From: Candidatus Bipolaricaulis sibiricus | GTDB taxonomy: Bacteria; Bipolaricaulota; Bipolaricaulia; Bipolaricaulales; Bipolaricaulaceae | Length of the DNA: 64,000 nucleotides | Reading direction: 5' to 3' | Assembly: GCA_004102645.1 (NCBI GenBank) | Contig: CP034928.1 | Coordinates: forward strand, 1,232,153 to 1,296,152 | Shown here: positions 1 to 8,026 of the stretch, in pieces | How positions within the stretch are numbered: the stretch's first letter is position 1 | How the letters are laid out: each line of letters starts with the position of its first letter | Program-made: the position numbers and the translations under genes | Notes under the pieces: generated by a model | Seen by the model: only the letters and a program-made list of their open reading frames with translations | The model's database searches: none | Told to the model about the DNA's origin: nothing

Positions 1-568
1 ACCGGTAGGGATAGGGATAGGGCAATCGATACACGTCCGGCGCGTACGGCCCGAACCCAGCCTTGTACGGGACCGCCTTGTGGGTCATTGTCATCGTGAG
101 CAAGGTCCGTCCGTGAAAGGCGTTGTCGAATACCAGCACGGCCTTCCGCCCGGTTGCCACGCGTGAGATCTTGACCGCGTTCTCCACCGCCTCCGCCCCC
201 GAGTTGAAGAACGCGCACTTCTTGGGCGTGGGTCCCGGAGCGAGCTCGGCCAAACGCTCCGCCAAGTCTACGTAGGGCTCATAGGGCACGGCCGTGAAGT
301 CCGTATGGAGGCTCAGCTCAGCCTGCTCCCGAACCGCAGCAACGACCTTGGGATGGTTGTGGCCAACGTTCATCACTCCCCATCCGCCAGAGAAGTCGAG
401 GAAGCGGTTTCCATCAAGATCTTCGACCACGGACCCCTCGGCGCGGGCGGCGCAGAACGGCGACAGCGGGGCCAGGGGCTTGGCGATGTATCGCTCCTTC
501 CGAAACAGCGCCGCCCTCGACCTCGGCCCGGGAATCTCGGTGGCCAACCGGATGTACTTGCGTGCCAT
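1..568 (-). CDS. Class III aminotransferase, N-terminal part (runs off window)
   Basis: The minus strand from ATG 568 gives 189 residues, open to the window edge. It reads as the N-terminal part of a PLP-dependent class III (GabT/ornithine-type) aminotransferase: a DLDGNRFLDF strand, the GHNHPKV segment near residue 70, FFNSGAEAVENAVK (the PLP-phosphate-binding SGAEA motif) near residue 120 and the following FHGRTLLTMTMT. The PLP lysine lies outside the window. A strong ribosome site (AAGGAGG) sits just before the start. The gene begins 10 bp after the stop of the RNase Z-like gene, so the two are probably co-transcribed. The substrate (4-aminobutyrate, ornithine, lysine or other) cannot be told from this part. 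The short Pro-Tyr repeat at the window edge is simply coding. Confidence 0.9.
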   Translation of the reverse strand, partial: MARKYIRLATEIPGPRSRAALFRKERYIAKPLAPLSPFCAARAEGSVVEDLDGNRFLDFSGGWGVMNVGHNHPKVVAAVREQAELSLHTDFTAVPYEPYVDLAERLAELAPGPTPKKCAFFNSGAEAVENAVKISRVATGRKAVLVFDNAFHGRTLLTMTMTHKAVPYKAGFGPYAPDVYRLPYPYPYR

Positions 569-578
569 GCATCCTCCT

Positions 579-1424
579 TCACTCGATCTCAACCACCTCT
601 CCCGGCGGGATCAGACGAACCCTGAACGGGAGGTTCATCTTCTCGATCTCGCGGGCGACGGCCGTGAGCTCTCCTCGGTAGCGGCTGGAGAGGTGGAACA
701 CGATGAGCTCCTTCTCGATCCCCGCCTCCCGGGCGACCTCAACGGCCTCCCAGAGGGTGCTGTGTTTGTACTCCTTCCTGTCCTCTTCGGCAAGGAACGT
801 TGCCTCGTGGAACAGAACCTCGGTCCCGCGGATCGCTGCCGGGTTGAGGGGAACGGAATCCCCCCCGAACGAAACGAGATACTGCGTGTACTCCTCGGAG
901 ATGTCGTCCTTCTTCCCTTCGCGGACCAGCGCAACGATGTCCTCCTGACGGAGCTCGCGGTACTCGGGCCGAAGTCGGCGGCGGACCTCGCACACGTTGT
1001 ACCCAAGCGAGGGCTCTCCCCGCGCGTGGATCGTCCCGAACGCCTCGATGTAGCGCGGCATTCGGCCTGCGAGCAGGACCACCCGATCACCCGCCTGGAG
1101 CGGGATCCACTCGAGATCGTACTGAAGGTTGCGGTTCGTGCGGGAGAAGTAGTGAATGAGCTCCGAGACGAAGTGGCTCCCCGCTGGGTAGTGAATGCGC
1201 AACTCCTTCTCGTGATCCCCCATCGCGTTGTTGCGGATGTTGATGAGTCCCATCAGACCCGAGATGTGATCCGCATGTCCGTGGGACAGGAACACGTGTT
1301 TGACGGCAAAGACCCGGTTCTCGAGACACGAGCTCACCCCCTCGCCGCAGTCGAACAGAATGCGATCCGGACCGTAGTAGATCCAGGTGGAGTAGAGCGC
1401 CTTCGAGTAGAGGACCGCCTTCAT
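579..1424 (-). CDS. RNase Z-like metallo-beta-lactamase-fold hydrolase
   Basis: 281 residues of metallo-beta-lactamase fold. The zinc-binding HxHxDH motif is seen as SHGHADHISGL near residue 48, a later metal ligand region as FHEATF near 206, and a terminal histidine region as FHLSSRY near 245. The order and the FDCGEG strand before the HxHxDH motif resemble ribonuclease Z (tRNA 3' processing) and its close relatives. Length is near the bacterial RNase Z norm of about 300, but the N-terminus is short: there is no typical LGTG start before ALYSTWIYYG. It may therefore be a related hydrolase instead of the housekeeping enzyme. It is first in an operon with the downstream aminotransferase and divergent from serS. 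Confidence 0.75.
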   Translation of the reverse strand: MKAVLYSKALYSTWIYYGPDRILFDCGEGVSSCLENRVFAVKHVFLSHGHADHISGLMGLINIRNNAMGDHEKELRIHYPAGSHFVSELIHYFSRTNRNLQYDLEWIPLQAGDRVVLLAGRMPRYIEAFGTIHARGEPSLGYNVCEVRRRLRPEYRELRQEDIVALVREGKKDDISEEYTQYLVSFGGDSVPLNPAAIRGTEVLFHEATFLAEEDRKEYKHSTLWEAVEVAREAGIEKELIVFHLSSRYRGELTAVAREIEKMNLPFRVRLIPPGEVVEIE

Positions 1425-1435
1425 GTCCGTCTCCG

Positions 1436-1441
1436 ATGGTA
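1436..1441 (-). promoter_or_regulatory. Possible -10 for the RNase Z-like gene
   Basis: On the minus strand TACCAT lies 11 bp before the ATG at 1424; the same hexamer is used in the likely recA promoter. A TTGTGA element lies 19 bp further upstream, a long spacer. No clear Shine-Dalgarno precedes the start. Inference from sequence only. Confidence 0.35.
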
Positions 1442-1531
1442 CAGCACAACTGAACGCAGATCACAACACGATGTGCCCTCCGCGGCATCCGGAGCGTCCC
1501 CGCGCGCGATGAACCGCCTTCTCGCCGGGAG

Positions 1532-1537
1532 TACACT
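1532..1537 (+). promoter_or_regulatory. Likely -10 element of serS
   Basis: TACACT lies 10 bp before the serS ATG with no Shine-Dalgarno in between, which would give a leader of only a few bases. The -35 region is weak. The same -10 hexamer occurs in the livK promoter. Confidence 0.4.
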
Positions 1538-1547
1538 CGTCCCCGCC

Positions 1548-2819
1548 ATGCTCGACCTACGAGAGATCCGCACCGACCCCGCAGGCACGTTGGCCCGCCT
1601 CCGGCGGCGTGATCCAACGCTTGACCTCGCGCCGTTGCTTGCTCTTGACGAGGAGCGGCGCCTGCTGACCCAGAAGGTGGACGACCTGCGTCGCCAGCAG
1701 AACGAAGCCTCGGAGCGCATCGCGATCCTGGGGCGGGAGAGCCGGCACGCGGACAAGGAACCGCTGCTGGCGCAGATGCGTGACGTCGCTGCAGAGCGGA
1801 AGGAGGCGGAGGCCCGCCTCCAGGTGGTCGAGCGAGAGCTCGAGTCCCAGGTCCTCGCCCTTCCCAACATCCCCCATGACTCGGTCCCCGACGGAACGAA
1901 GGAGGAGAAGGTCATCCTCCGAACGCACGGGGACAAGCCCCGGTTCGCGTTCCCGCCGCAGCACCACGTCGCTCTGGCCCAGAATCTGGGTCTCCTTGAT
2001 CTCGAGCGGGCAGCCAAGGTCACAGGGGCACGGTTCCCGATGTACACAGGGCTGGGAGCGCGCCTCGAGTTTGCCCTTCTCCACTGGATGTTCGAACTGC
2101 ACGTGCGCGAGCACGGCTACATCCCGATCCTCCCACCGATCCTCGCCAACCGGGCATCATTCGTGACCTCGGGCCAGTTTCCGAAGTTCGCGTCCGAGGT
2201 CTACGCCTGTCCCGAGGACGACCTGTTCCTCAATCCAACGGCCGAAGCTCTCCTCGTGAACCTTCACCGGGATGAGCTGCTGTCCGAGGCCGAGCTTCCT
2301 CGGCGCTATGTGGCCTACACCCCTTGTTTCCGCCGCGAGGCGGGAACCTACGGAGAAGAGCAGCGGGGGCTGATCCGCGTCCACCAGTTCAACAAGGTCG
2401 AGCTGTTCCACTACACGAAGCCGGAGGCGTCGTACGCCGCCCTCGACGAGATCGTCCTCCACGCGGAGACGATCCTGCAGAGGCTGGGGCTCCACTACCG
2501 GGTGGCCCTCCTGCCGGCGGGCGACCTGGCACAACAAGCATCGAAAACGGTCGACGTCGAGGTATGGCTTCCCGGCCAGGAGCGGTACTACGAGGTCTCG
2601 TCGTGCTCGAACTGCGAGGACTACCAGGCCCGGCGGGGCAACATCCGCTACCGTCCCGCGGGCGGTGGAAAGCCGCGATTCGTCCACACCCTGAACGGAT
2701 CGGCACTCGCCACGTCACGCCTGTTCGCCGCGATTCTCGAGCAGAACCAGACCGAGGACGGAACCGTGCTCCTGCCCGCGGTCCTCGCCGACCTTCTCGG
2801 CCAGAAAACGCTCCCGTAG
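1548..2819 (+). CDS. serS: Seryl-tRNA synthetase
   Basis: 423 residues, the normal size for SerRS. It starts MLDLREIRTDP, the family's usual N-terminus, followed by an Arg/Glu-rich coiled-coil arm (about residues 30-100) that contacts the tRNA. The class II catalytic core follows: motif 2 is seen as CFRREAGTYGEEQRGLIRVHQF near residue 260, and motif 3 as NGSALATSRLFAAILEQNQ near 385. SerRS charges tRNA-Ser and tRNA-Sec with serine in the cytoplasm. The reading frame stays open far upstream (to 294), but the extension is antisense to the RNase Z-like gene and is not coding. The start at 1548 is preceded by a -10-like TACACT and no ribosome site, so translation may be leaderless. Confidence 0.97.
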   Translation: MLDLREIRTDPAGTLARLRRRDPTLDLAPLLALDEERRLLTQKVDDLRRQQNEASERIAILGRESRHADKEPLLAQMRDVAAERKEAEARLQVVERELESQVLALPNIPHDSVPDGTKEEKVILRTHGDKPRFAFPPQHHVALAQNLGLLDLERAAKVTGARFPMYTGLGARLEFALLHWMFELHVREHGYIPILPPILANRASFVTSGQFPKFASEVYACPEDDLFLNPTAEALLVNLHRDELLSEAELPRRYVAYTPCFRREAGTYGEEQRGLIRVHQFNKVELFHYTKPEASYAALDEIVLHAETILQRLGLHYRVALLPAGDLAQQASKTVDVEVWLPGQERYYEVSSCSNCEDYQARRGNIRYRPAGGGKPRFVHTLNGSALATSRLFAAILEQNQTEDGTVLLPAVLADLLGQKTLP

Positions 2820-3263
2820 CCACTTCGGCGCGAGTGCGTTGCGGATCGGTCGGCCTCGCGAGGGCGACCCAACGCACACGACAAGCGGCCGCTCTGCCCC
2901 CCAGCCCGCGTAGTTCGCCGAGGAGAACGAGAGTGCACTCGCACCTAGCCCGCGGCCCCACGGGGTCTTGGAGGAGCCTCCCCCTGCGGTCCGGGCGGTG
3001 ACAACCGGGCAGCAGAGATCGCACTGCGGACAGCCCAAACCTCGGTGCCACAAGCCGCCGCACCCCACGCCCGCGGCGCCCACAGTCCCCGTGGATCCCA
3101 GCCTGCCCGGGCCACGATGGGGGGTAGACCCGACAACGTCGCCCCCCGCGTCCAGCAACCCGCGACTGGGGTGTGAACCGAGCGGAGCGTGGTACCGATC
3201 ACAGACAGACCCTGCGCGGCTTGGTACCATGTCAGAGGTGCATTGATCCCAAGGAGGGAGACC
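2820..3263. other. Intergenic stretch, no gene supported
   Basis: About 440 bp between serS and the NosD-like gene. Open frames exist on both strands, as expected at this GC, but none has a recognisable domain or a convincing start. A pair of GGTACC sites flanks 3191-3230, and TACCAT near 3225 could be a -10 for the next gene, but no good -35 accompanies it. No RNA gene was recognised. Confidence 0.5.
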
Positions 3264-5051
3264 ATGCGTAAGGCAGTGGTGTTGGTGTGTGCGATGGCAC
3301 TCGGCGCAGCCATCGCGTGGGGCCAGGGATGGGTGTCCCGCGGGCCGATCTACATCTACGGCGACGCGCAGTTCACCTGGGAGAACGGGGTGATCAAGGG
3401 CGCGGGGACACCAGAGGATCCGTATGTCATCGAGGGCTGGATCATCGACACCCGTGGCCACGACTACGGAATCTACATCGACGGCACGCGGGCCCATTTC
3501 GTGATCCGCGACTGCCAGATCCGCTATCCGCTGGAGAAGGCGGGGATCATGTTCTCCAACGTTCGCAACGGCCGCATCGAGGGCACGGCGGTGTTCGGGG
3601 GCCGAGTGGGAATCCACCTCCTCGTCTCCTCCGGGAACGTGATCACCGGGAACGCGATCGGCTACTGCGACCATGGCATCGTCCTCGGACCCGCCGCGCA
3701 GGGGAACGAGATCTACGGGAACAGCATCATCAACTGCGGCTTCCCCGCCCGTCAGGAGATGCCCAACAACCGCTGGTACAAGGACGGTCGTGGCAACTAC
3801 TGGTCCGACTATCGTGGGCAAGATCTGAACAAGGACGGGATTGGGGATACCCCGTACGAACTCGTCCCTGACCAGTACCCCCTCATGGAGGCACCCGTGA
3901 AGCTCCCTGCCGGAGCGAGCCGCCTCAGCACCGTGGACTTGGCCAAGGTTCAAGAACGGGGCATCGTTGCCCTCGCCCCGGGGAGCCTCGTCCGCCTCCT
4001 TGCCCGGGACGTCGGCGTGGGCGTTGCCAACGTGTTCTATCGCCTTGACGAAGGGCAGTGGCTCACGTATAAGGATCCTTTCCCACTTCCAAACCGGGCG
4101 ATGGTGCGAATGGAGTACTACGCGGTCGACAAGCTAGGGAACCGCGAGAAGACCAAGCAACTCGTCATCTACCTCGACATCGAACCACCCGTGACTCGGA
4201 TCGTGGCCGGCGATCCCCACTACTACGCCCCCGATGGGAAGTTGTGGATCACCTCGCGAACGAAGATCGAGCTTCGCGCAGACGACGCGTCCGGCTTTGC
4301 GAACATCTTCTACCGCATCGCCGGTGGCGATTGGCGTTCCTACGTCGAACCATTCGTTGTCCCCGGGCCCGAGGGTCCGTACAAGGTGGAGTACTACGCC
4401 ATCGACCTGTACGGCAACCGCGAGGGTGTGCAAGCAACGATTCTCTGGAAGGACGACTCCTCGCCTGAGACGGAGACCCACACCGGAGGCAGGGACCCTT
4501 TTGAGGTAGGGGGGACGGGCCCCACCACCGCTCCAGTCCTGCCTGCTCAGCCCGTCCCTGAGCCGGTGCTCACCCCGGTGCCCCAGCCCGCCCCCGAACC
4601 TAGGCCGACCCCGGAGCCGGTCCCCGAGCCCCAACCCGAGCCCGTGCCCGCACCGCAGCCCCAACCCCAACCGGAGCCCGAGCCGGAACCAACGTCTCCT
4701 ACAACCACCCTCACGTTCCGAGTCACCCTCACCTCGATCTCCCTCCTTGAGGAAACAGGCGTGGGGGTGGACTGGACGTTCACCTACTCCCTCAACGGCG
4801 TCGAACGGGTCATCTCGCGGGAGTCCCTCCCGCTCGTCCTCTACACGGGTGAAGCGCGCCGGCTATCCATCACCCTGAGGGCCAAGGAGGGCAATGAGTT
4901 CCCCGACATCGGCGAGCACACACTCACGCTGGAAGCCCCGTGGACCCTCGCCACCTACGACCTCGAGGTTCCGGTGTACGTCGGGAACGACCCCCAGTCT
5001 GCGTTGGTCGGGGTGTGGCGGTTCACGATCCGGGTCTCCGAGGAGCCTTGA
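3264..5051 (+). CDS. Secreted NosD-type beta-helix protein with Ig/OmpL47-like repeats
   Basis: 595 residues. A signal peptide (MRKAVVLVCAMALGAAIAWGQG) targets export. Residues about 25-205 form a right-handed parallel beta-helix of NosD/CASH type: repeated asparagine-rich turns (GNVITGNAIGYC, GNEIYGNSI) ending in the NosD signature GNYWSDY...DLNKDGIGDTPY. Residues about 215-400 hold two similar repeats of the OmpL47/chitobiase-like beta-sandwich kind, each with an aromatic FYR and a YYAVDxxGNRE motif. A Pro/Glu/Gln-rich hinge (about 427-477) leads to a C-terminal beta-rich domain of unknown family. A strong AAGGAGGG ribosome site at 3251-3258 fixes the start; the frame is open upstream but lacks such a site. 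Likely a surface or periplasmic binding protein; no catalytic function can be assigned. Confidence 0.8.
   Translation: MRKAVVLVCAMALGAAIAWGQGWVSRGPIYIYGDAQFTWENGVIKGAGTPEDPYVIEGWIIDTRGHDYGIYIDGTRAHFVIRDCQIRYPLEKAGIMFSNVRNGRIEGTAVFGGRVGIHLLVSSGNVITGNAIGYCDHGIVLGPAAQGNEIYGNSIINCGFPARQEMPNNRWYKDGRGNYWSDYRGQDLNKDGIGDTPYELVPDQYPLMEAPVKLPAGASRLSTVDLAKVQERGIVALAPGSLVRLLARDVGVGVANVFYRLDEGQWLTYKDPFPLPNRAMVRMEYYAVDKLGNREKTKQLVIYLDIEPPVTRIVAGDPHYYAPDGKLWITSRTKIELRADDASGFANIFYRIAGGDWRSYVEPFVVPGPEGPYKVEYYAIDLYGNREGVQATILWKDDSSPETETHTGGRDPFEVGGTGPTTAPVLPAQPVPEPVLTPVPQPAPEPRPTPEPVPEPQPEPVPAPQPQPQPEPEPEPTSPTTTLTFRVTLTSISLLEETGVGVDWTFTYSLNGVERVISRESLPLVLYTGEARRLSITLRAKEGNEFPDIGEHTLTLEAPWTLATYDLEVPVYVGNDPQSALVGVWRFTIRVSEEP
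4543..4695 (+). repeat. Pro/Glu/Gln-rich coding repeat (PEPxP hinge)
   Basis: Degenerate short-period repeat encoding about 50 residues of alternating proline with Glu, Gln, Val and Thr (for example PEPQPEPVPAPQ). It separates the Ig-like repeats from the C-terminal domain and probably acts as a stiff extracellular spacer. The opposite strand reads as a glycine-rich frame, which is an artefact. Confidence 0.75.
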
Positions 5052-5080
5052 GGCCGGACCGGCATTTGAGCTCAGCAGAG

Positions 5081-5108
5081 AGAGCGGCCCGCCCTGGCGG
5101 GCCGCTCT
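5081..5108 (+). terminator. Hairpin after the NosD-like gene
   Basis: A perfect inverted repeat, AGAGCGGCCCGCC with its complement and a minimal loop, lies 30 bp after the stop codon and 40 bp before glgA. It has no T-run, so it is either a GC-type terminator or an mRNA 3' end stabiliser. Confidence 0.65.
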
Positions 5109-5147
5109 GCCCTCGGCCCCCCTTGGCACCAGACTCACCCCACTGAG

Positions 5148-6563
5148 ATGCGCGTCCTGTTCGCCGCCGCAGAGCTGGCACCGTTCGCCAAGGTGGGGGG
5201 ACTTGGCGACGTGGCCGCCGCCCTCCCCGCTGCCCTCTCCCGGTTGGGGGTCGACGTCCGTGTGGCCGTGCCGAAGTACCGCGGGGTCCTGGCGGGGGCT
5301 GGCCCGATAGCCACGTTCGATGTCCCCGTGGGCGGGGACAACCGACGGTGCACGGTGTTCGAGGGGCGCCTGCCCACGGCCGATGTCCCCGTGTACTTCT
5401 TGGGCCACGATCCGTACTTCGACCGCTCTGGAGTGTACGGCGAGGGCGGCTCGGGGTACCCCGACGAGTTGGAGCGTTTCACGTTCCTGTCCCGGGCCGC
5501 ACTGGAGCTCGGCCCGGCCGTGGGCTGGATTCCGCAGGTGATCCACGCCCACGACTGGCACACTGCCCTCATTCCCGTGTCTCTTCGCTCAGGAACAGCA
5601 GATCTCCACGCGGCGTCGGTGTTCACCATCCACAATCTCGCCTACCAGGGCCGGTTCTCCAAGGAGAGAGCTGCGAAATTGGGTCTGAACCCTGCTGAAG
5701 CACAAGCCGTGGCCCGCGACGGGGAGATCAACCTCTTGCAGGGAGCGATCCGGACTGCGGACTGGATCACCACTGTGTCGCCATCCTATGCCCAGGAGAT
5801 CCTCGATCGGGGAGAAGGTCTGGAACTCGAACTTCGGGCTCGCCGCAACACCCTCATCGGGATCCTCAACGGGATTGACACCGAGCTGTGGAACCCGCAG
5901 ACCGATCCCCACCTGTGGTCTCCGTACTCGGTCGCTCGTCTCGCCGGGAAGGGGGAGAACAAGCGCGCGCTCAAACAGGCGCTTGGCCTCGATCCAGCCG
6001 AGGTCCCCCTGGTGGGAATGGTGTCTCGATTGGCAGAGCAGAAGGGCTTCGACCTTGTGATCGAGGGATTCGAGGGGATGCTGGCCCTGGGAATCCAACT
6101 CGTGATCTTGGGAGAGGGAGATCCGCGCTACGCCAACTTCCTCCAGGAAGGCGAGCGCCGGTTCCCGGGGCGTGTCCGTGCACTGGTGGAGTTCTCCGAG
6201 CGGTGGGCCCATCGGATCGAAGCCGGTGCCGACATCTTCCTCATGCCGTCCCGATTCGAGCCGGCCGGTCTGAACCAGCTCTACTCGCTCCGCTACGGGG
6301 CAGTGCCAGTCGTCCGCGCCACGGGGGGCCTCCGGGACACAGTGCAGGACTTTGATCCCGTCCTCGATCGCGGGAATGGGTTCACGTTCGAGGACTACAC
6401 CACCGAGGCGATGCTCGGGGCCTTGCGCCGGGCAGTGGACCTGTGGCACCACGATCCCCACGCCTGGCACCGGCTCGTTGTCCGTGGCATGACGGAGGAC
6501 CACTCCTGGGATGCCCCGGCCCGCGAGTACCGGGCCCTGTACGATCGGATCCTCGGACACTGA
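5148..6563 (+). CDS. glgA: Glycogen synthase (ADP-glucose type)
   Basis: 471 residues, the usual length for bacterial GlgA (GT5). The N-terminal ADP-glucose site KVGGLGDV is at residues 15-22. Further family signatures are HAHDWHTAL near 133, TIHNLAYQG near 160, and the C-terminal FLMPSRFEPAGLNQLYSLRYG segment (residues about 364-384), which carries the catalytic-site glutamate, followed by VRATGGLRDTV. It extends alpha-1,4-glucan chains from ADP-glucose in the cytoplasm. No ribosome site is obvious before the ATG. No other glycogen gene is adjacent; the preceding gene is separated by a hairpin. Confidence 0.96.
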   Translation: MRVLFAAAELAPFAKVGGLGDVAAALPAALSRLGVDVRVAVPKYRGVLAGAGPIATFDVPVGGDNRRCTVFEGRLPTADVPVYFLGHDPYFDRSGVYGEGGSGYPDELERFTFLSRAALELGPAVGWIPQVIHAHDWHTALIPVSLRSGTADLHAASVFTIHNLAYQGRFSKERAAKLGLNPAEAQAVARDGEINLLQGAIRTADWITTVSPSYAQEILDRGEGLELELRARRNTLIGILNGIDTELWNPQTDPHLWSPYSVARLAGKGENKRALKQALGLDPAEVPLVGMVSRLAEQKGFDLVIEGFEGMLALGIQLVILGEGDPRYANFLQEGERRFPGRVRALVEFSERWAHRIEAGADIFLMPSRFEPAGLNQLYSLRYGAVPVVRATGGLRDTVQDFDPVLDRGNGFTFEDYTTEAMLGALRRAVDLWHHDPHAWHRLVVRGMTEDHSWDAPAREYRALYDRILGH

Positions 6564-6605
6564 TGCCCCGCGCCGCGGTTCCCGGTCCGCCTCCCAGGCT
6601 TCCGC

Positions 6606-6633
6606 TTGACGTGAACGTACGTCCGGCTACACT
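6606..6633 (+). promoter_or_regulatory. Likely livK promoter
   Basis: TTGACG (6606-6611), a 16 bp spacer and TACACT (6628-6633) match a sigma70-type promoter, with about 30 bp of leader before the livK start. Confidence 0.6.
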
Positions 6634-6666
6634 GTTGGCCATCTTCCGTCTCAGGAGGTGTCCGAA

Positions 6667-7977
6667 GTGAGATCCCTTATCTGCGTTCTTGTCGTTTCTG
6701 CTTTCGCTTTCGCCCTCACAGCATCAGGTCAGGTCATCCGCATCGGGGTGGTCGGGCCGATGACGTTCATCCAGGGGCGGCACCACTGGCAAGGCGCCCT
6801 GCTCGCTGCAGAGGAGATCAACGCCGCCGGAGGGATCACCGTCGGGGGAAAGACCTACACCATCGAGCTCGTCCGCGTGGACTCGAACGAGATGCACCCC
6901 GGACCTGACGCGGTGAGCGCCGTCGAACGAGCCATCACGGCGTCCAAGGTCGACTTCCTCGTCGGGGGATTCCGCACCGAAGCGATGCTCGCGATGACTG
7001 AGGTTGCGGCCGACTACAAGAAGATCTTCCTCATCGCTGGCGCCGCAGATGACGGGCTGCTCAAGGGCCGGGTGGACAGGAACTACAACCGCTACAAGTA
7101 CCTGTTCCGGATCACCCCGGTTCGCTCGACCTACCTTGCCCAGGTGTCGTTCATCCTGCTCCGGGAAGTGGTTGACGCGTTTCGGCGCGAGCTTGGGATC
7201 GAGCAGCCCAAGATCGCCATCGTCGCCGAGCAGGCAGCATGGGCGAACATGATCGTGACCCTTGTCGCTCTGCAGGCAGGGACTCCTGTGGACAAGGGCG
7301 GTTTCGGAGGACAGCACGTGGGCACGTGGCGCCCATCCCCGCTCGCCACGAGCGTTGTGGCTGAGCTCACCGCGGTGGAGAGGGCTGGAGCGCACATCGT
7401 GTTCACCGTGTTCTCGGGCCCGGTGGGCGTCGTGTTCGGTCGCGACTGGGGCCGCCTCCAGGTGCCGGTGGCCGCCGTGGGGATCAACGTCGAGGCGCAA
7501 GCCCAGGGCTGGCTGGACGCCACCGGGGGGTTTGGCGCCTACACGGCAACTGCAGGCATCTACGCCACCGGGGTCGAAGTCACCCCAGCGACCGTCCCGT
7601 TCATCGAGCGGTTCCAGGCCGAGTTCGGCGAGCTTCCCCTGTTCACGGCCGGGACCTACGATGCGCTATTCATTCTGGCTGACGCGATCCGAAGGGCGGG
7701 TTCGCTCGAGACGGATGCAGTGATCAAAGCCCTCGAGGCCACGGACTACGTCTCCACGATTGGCCGGATCGTGTTCGACGAGCTGCACGACCCGATCTGG
7801 GGTCCCGAGCACCTCACCGGGCTTGGCGTGCAGTGGCAGGATGGAGCTCCGGTGGCGTTCTGGCCACGCGAGTGGCGACCTGACCCGACGAAGCTCCCCG
7901 ACCTCGTCGTCTCCACAGCGGGGACTGTGCCCTATGTGATCCCGCCGTGGGTCAGCGATCACTGGAAGGGGAAGTAG
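6667..7977 (+). CDS. Branched-chain amino-acid-type ABC transporter substrate-binding protein
   Basis: 436 residues of the periplasmic-binding type 1 (LivK-like) family. A signal peptide (MRSLICVLVVSAFAFALTASGQ) is followed by IRIGVVGPMTFIQGRHHWQGALLAAEEINAAGG in outline, the typical first strand-helix of the fold. The start is taken as GTG 6667, because AGGAGG (6653-6658) sits 8 bp before it; the in-frame GTG at 6658 overlaps that ribosome site. It should capture the ligand outside the membrane for the LivHM permease encoded just downstream. Liv-type receptors bind hydrophobic amino acids but also amides, aromatic or aliphatic acids; the nearby acyl-CoA ligase hints at an organic acid. Regulation: a good promoter lies at 6606-6633. 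Confidence 0.9.
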   Translation: MRSLICVLVVSAFAFALTASGQVIRIGVVGPMTFIQGRHHWQGALLAAEEINAAGGITVGGKTYTIELVRVDSNEMHPGPDAVSAVERAITASKVDFLVGGFRTEAMLAMTEVAADYKKIFLIAGAADDGLLKGRVDRNYNRYKYLFRITPVRSTYLAQVSFILLREVVDAFRRELGIEQPKIAIVAEQAAWANMIVTLVALQAGTPVDKGGFGGQHVGTWRPSPLATSVVAELTAVERAGAHIVFTVFSGPVGVVFGRDWGRLQVPVAAVGINVEAQAQGWLDATGGFGAYTATAGIYATGVEVTPATVPFIERFQAEFGELPLFTAGTYDALFILADAIRRAGSLETDAVIKALEATDYVSTIGRIVFDELHDPIWGPEHLTGLGVQWQDGAPVAFWPREWRPDPTKLPDLVVSTAGTVPYVIPPWVSDHWKGK

Positions 7978-7985
7978 CCGACACC

Positions 7986-8013
7986 GGGACGGGGCCCTCG
8001 AGGGCCCCGTCCC
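7986..8013 (+). terminator. Perfect 28-bp palindrome between livK and livH
   Basis: GGGACGGGGCCCTC followed by its exact complement, starting 8 bp after the livK stop. Between a receptor gene and its permease such a hairpin usually stabilises the upstream mRNA or reduces read-through, giving more receptor than permease. A similar hairpin follows dppA in this window. Confidence 0.7.
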
Positions 8014-8026
8014 CATTCCCCTACTC

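Noticed and set aside
1-25. Short GGGATA tandem repeat at the window edge
   Set aside because: Three copies only, in frame inside the aminotransferase (Pro-Tyr repeats); no sign of a regulatory repeat.
294-1547. N-terminal extension of the serS frame
   Set aside because: Antisense to the RNase Z-like gene; SerRS homology begins at 1548 with the usual MLDLREIR.
2820-3263. Minus-strand CxxC-containing frame (CPQCDLCC) in the serS-NosD gap
   Set aside because: The cysteine cluster is isolated, the frame runs through the NosD signal region, and no start or family supports it.
4134-4783. Glycine-rich minus-strand frames under the NosD-like gene
   Set aside because: They mirror the proline codons (CCx) of the hinge; no start site or homology.
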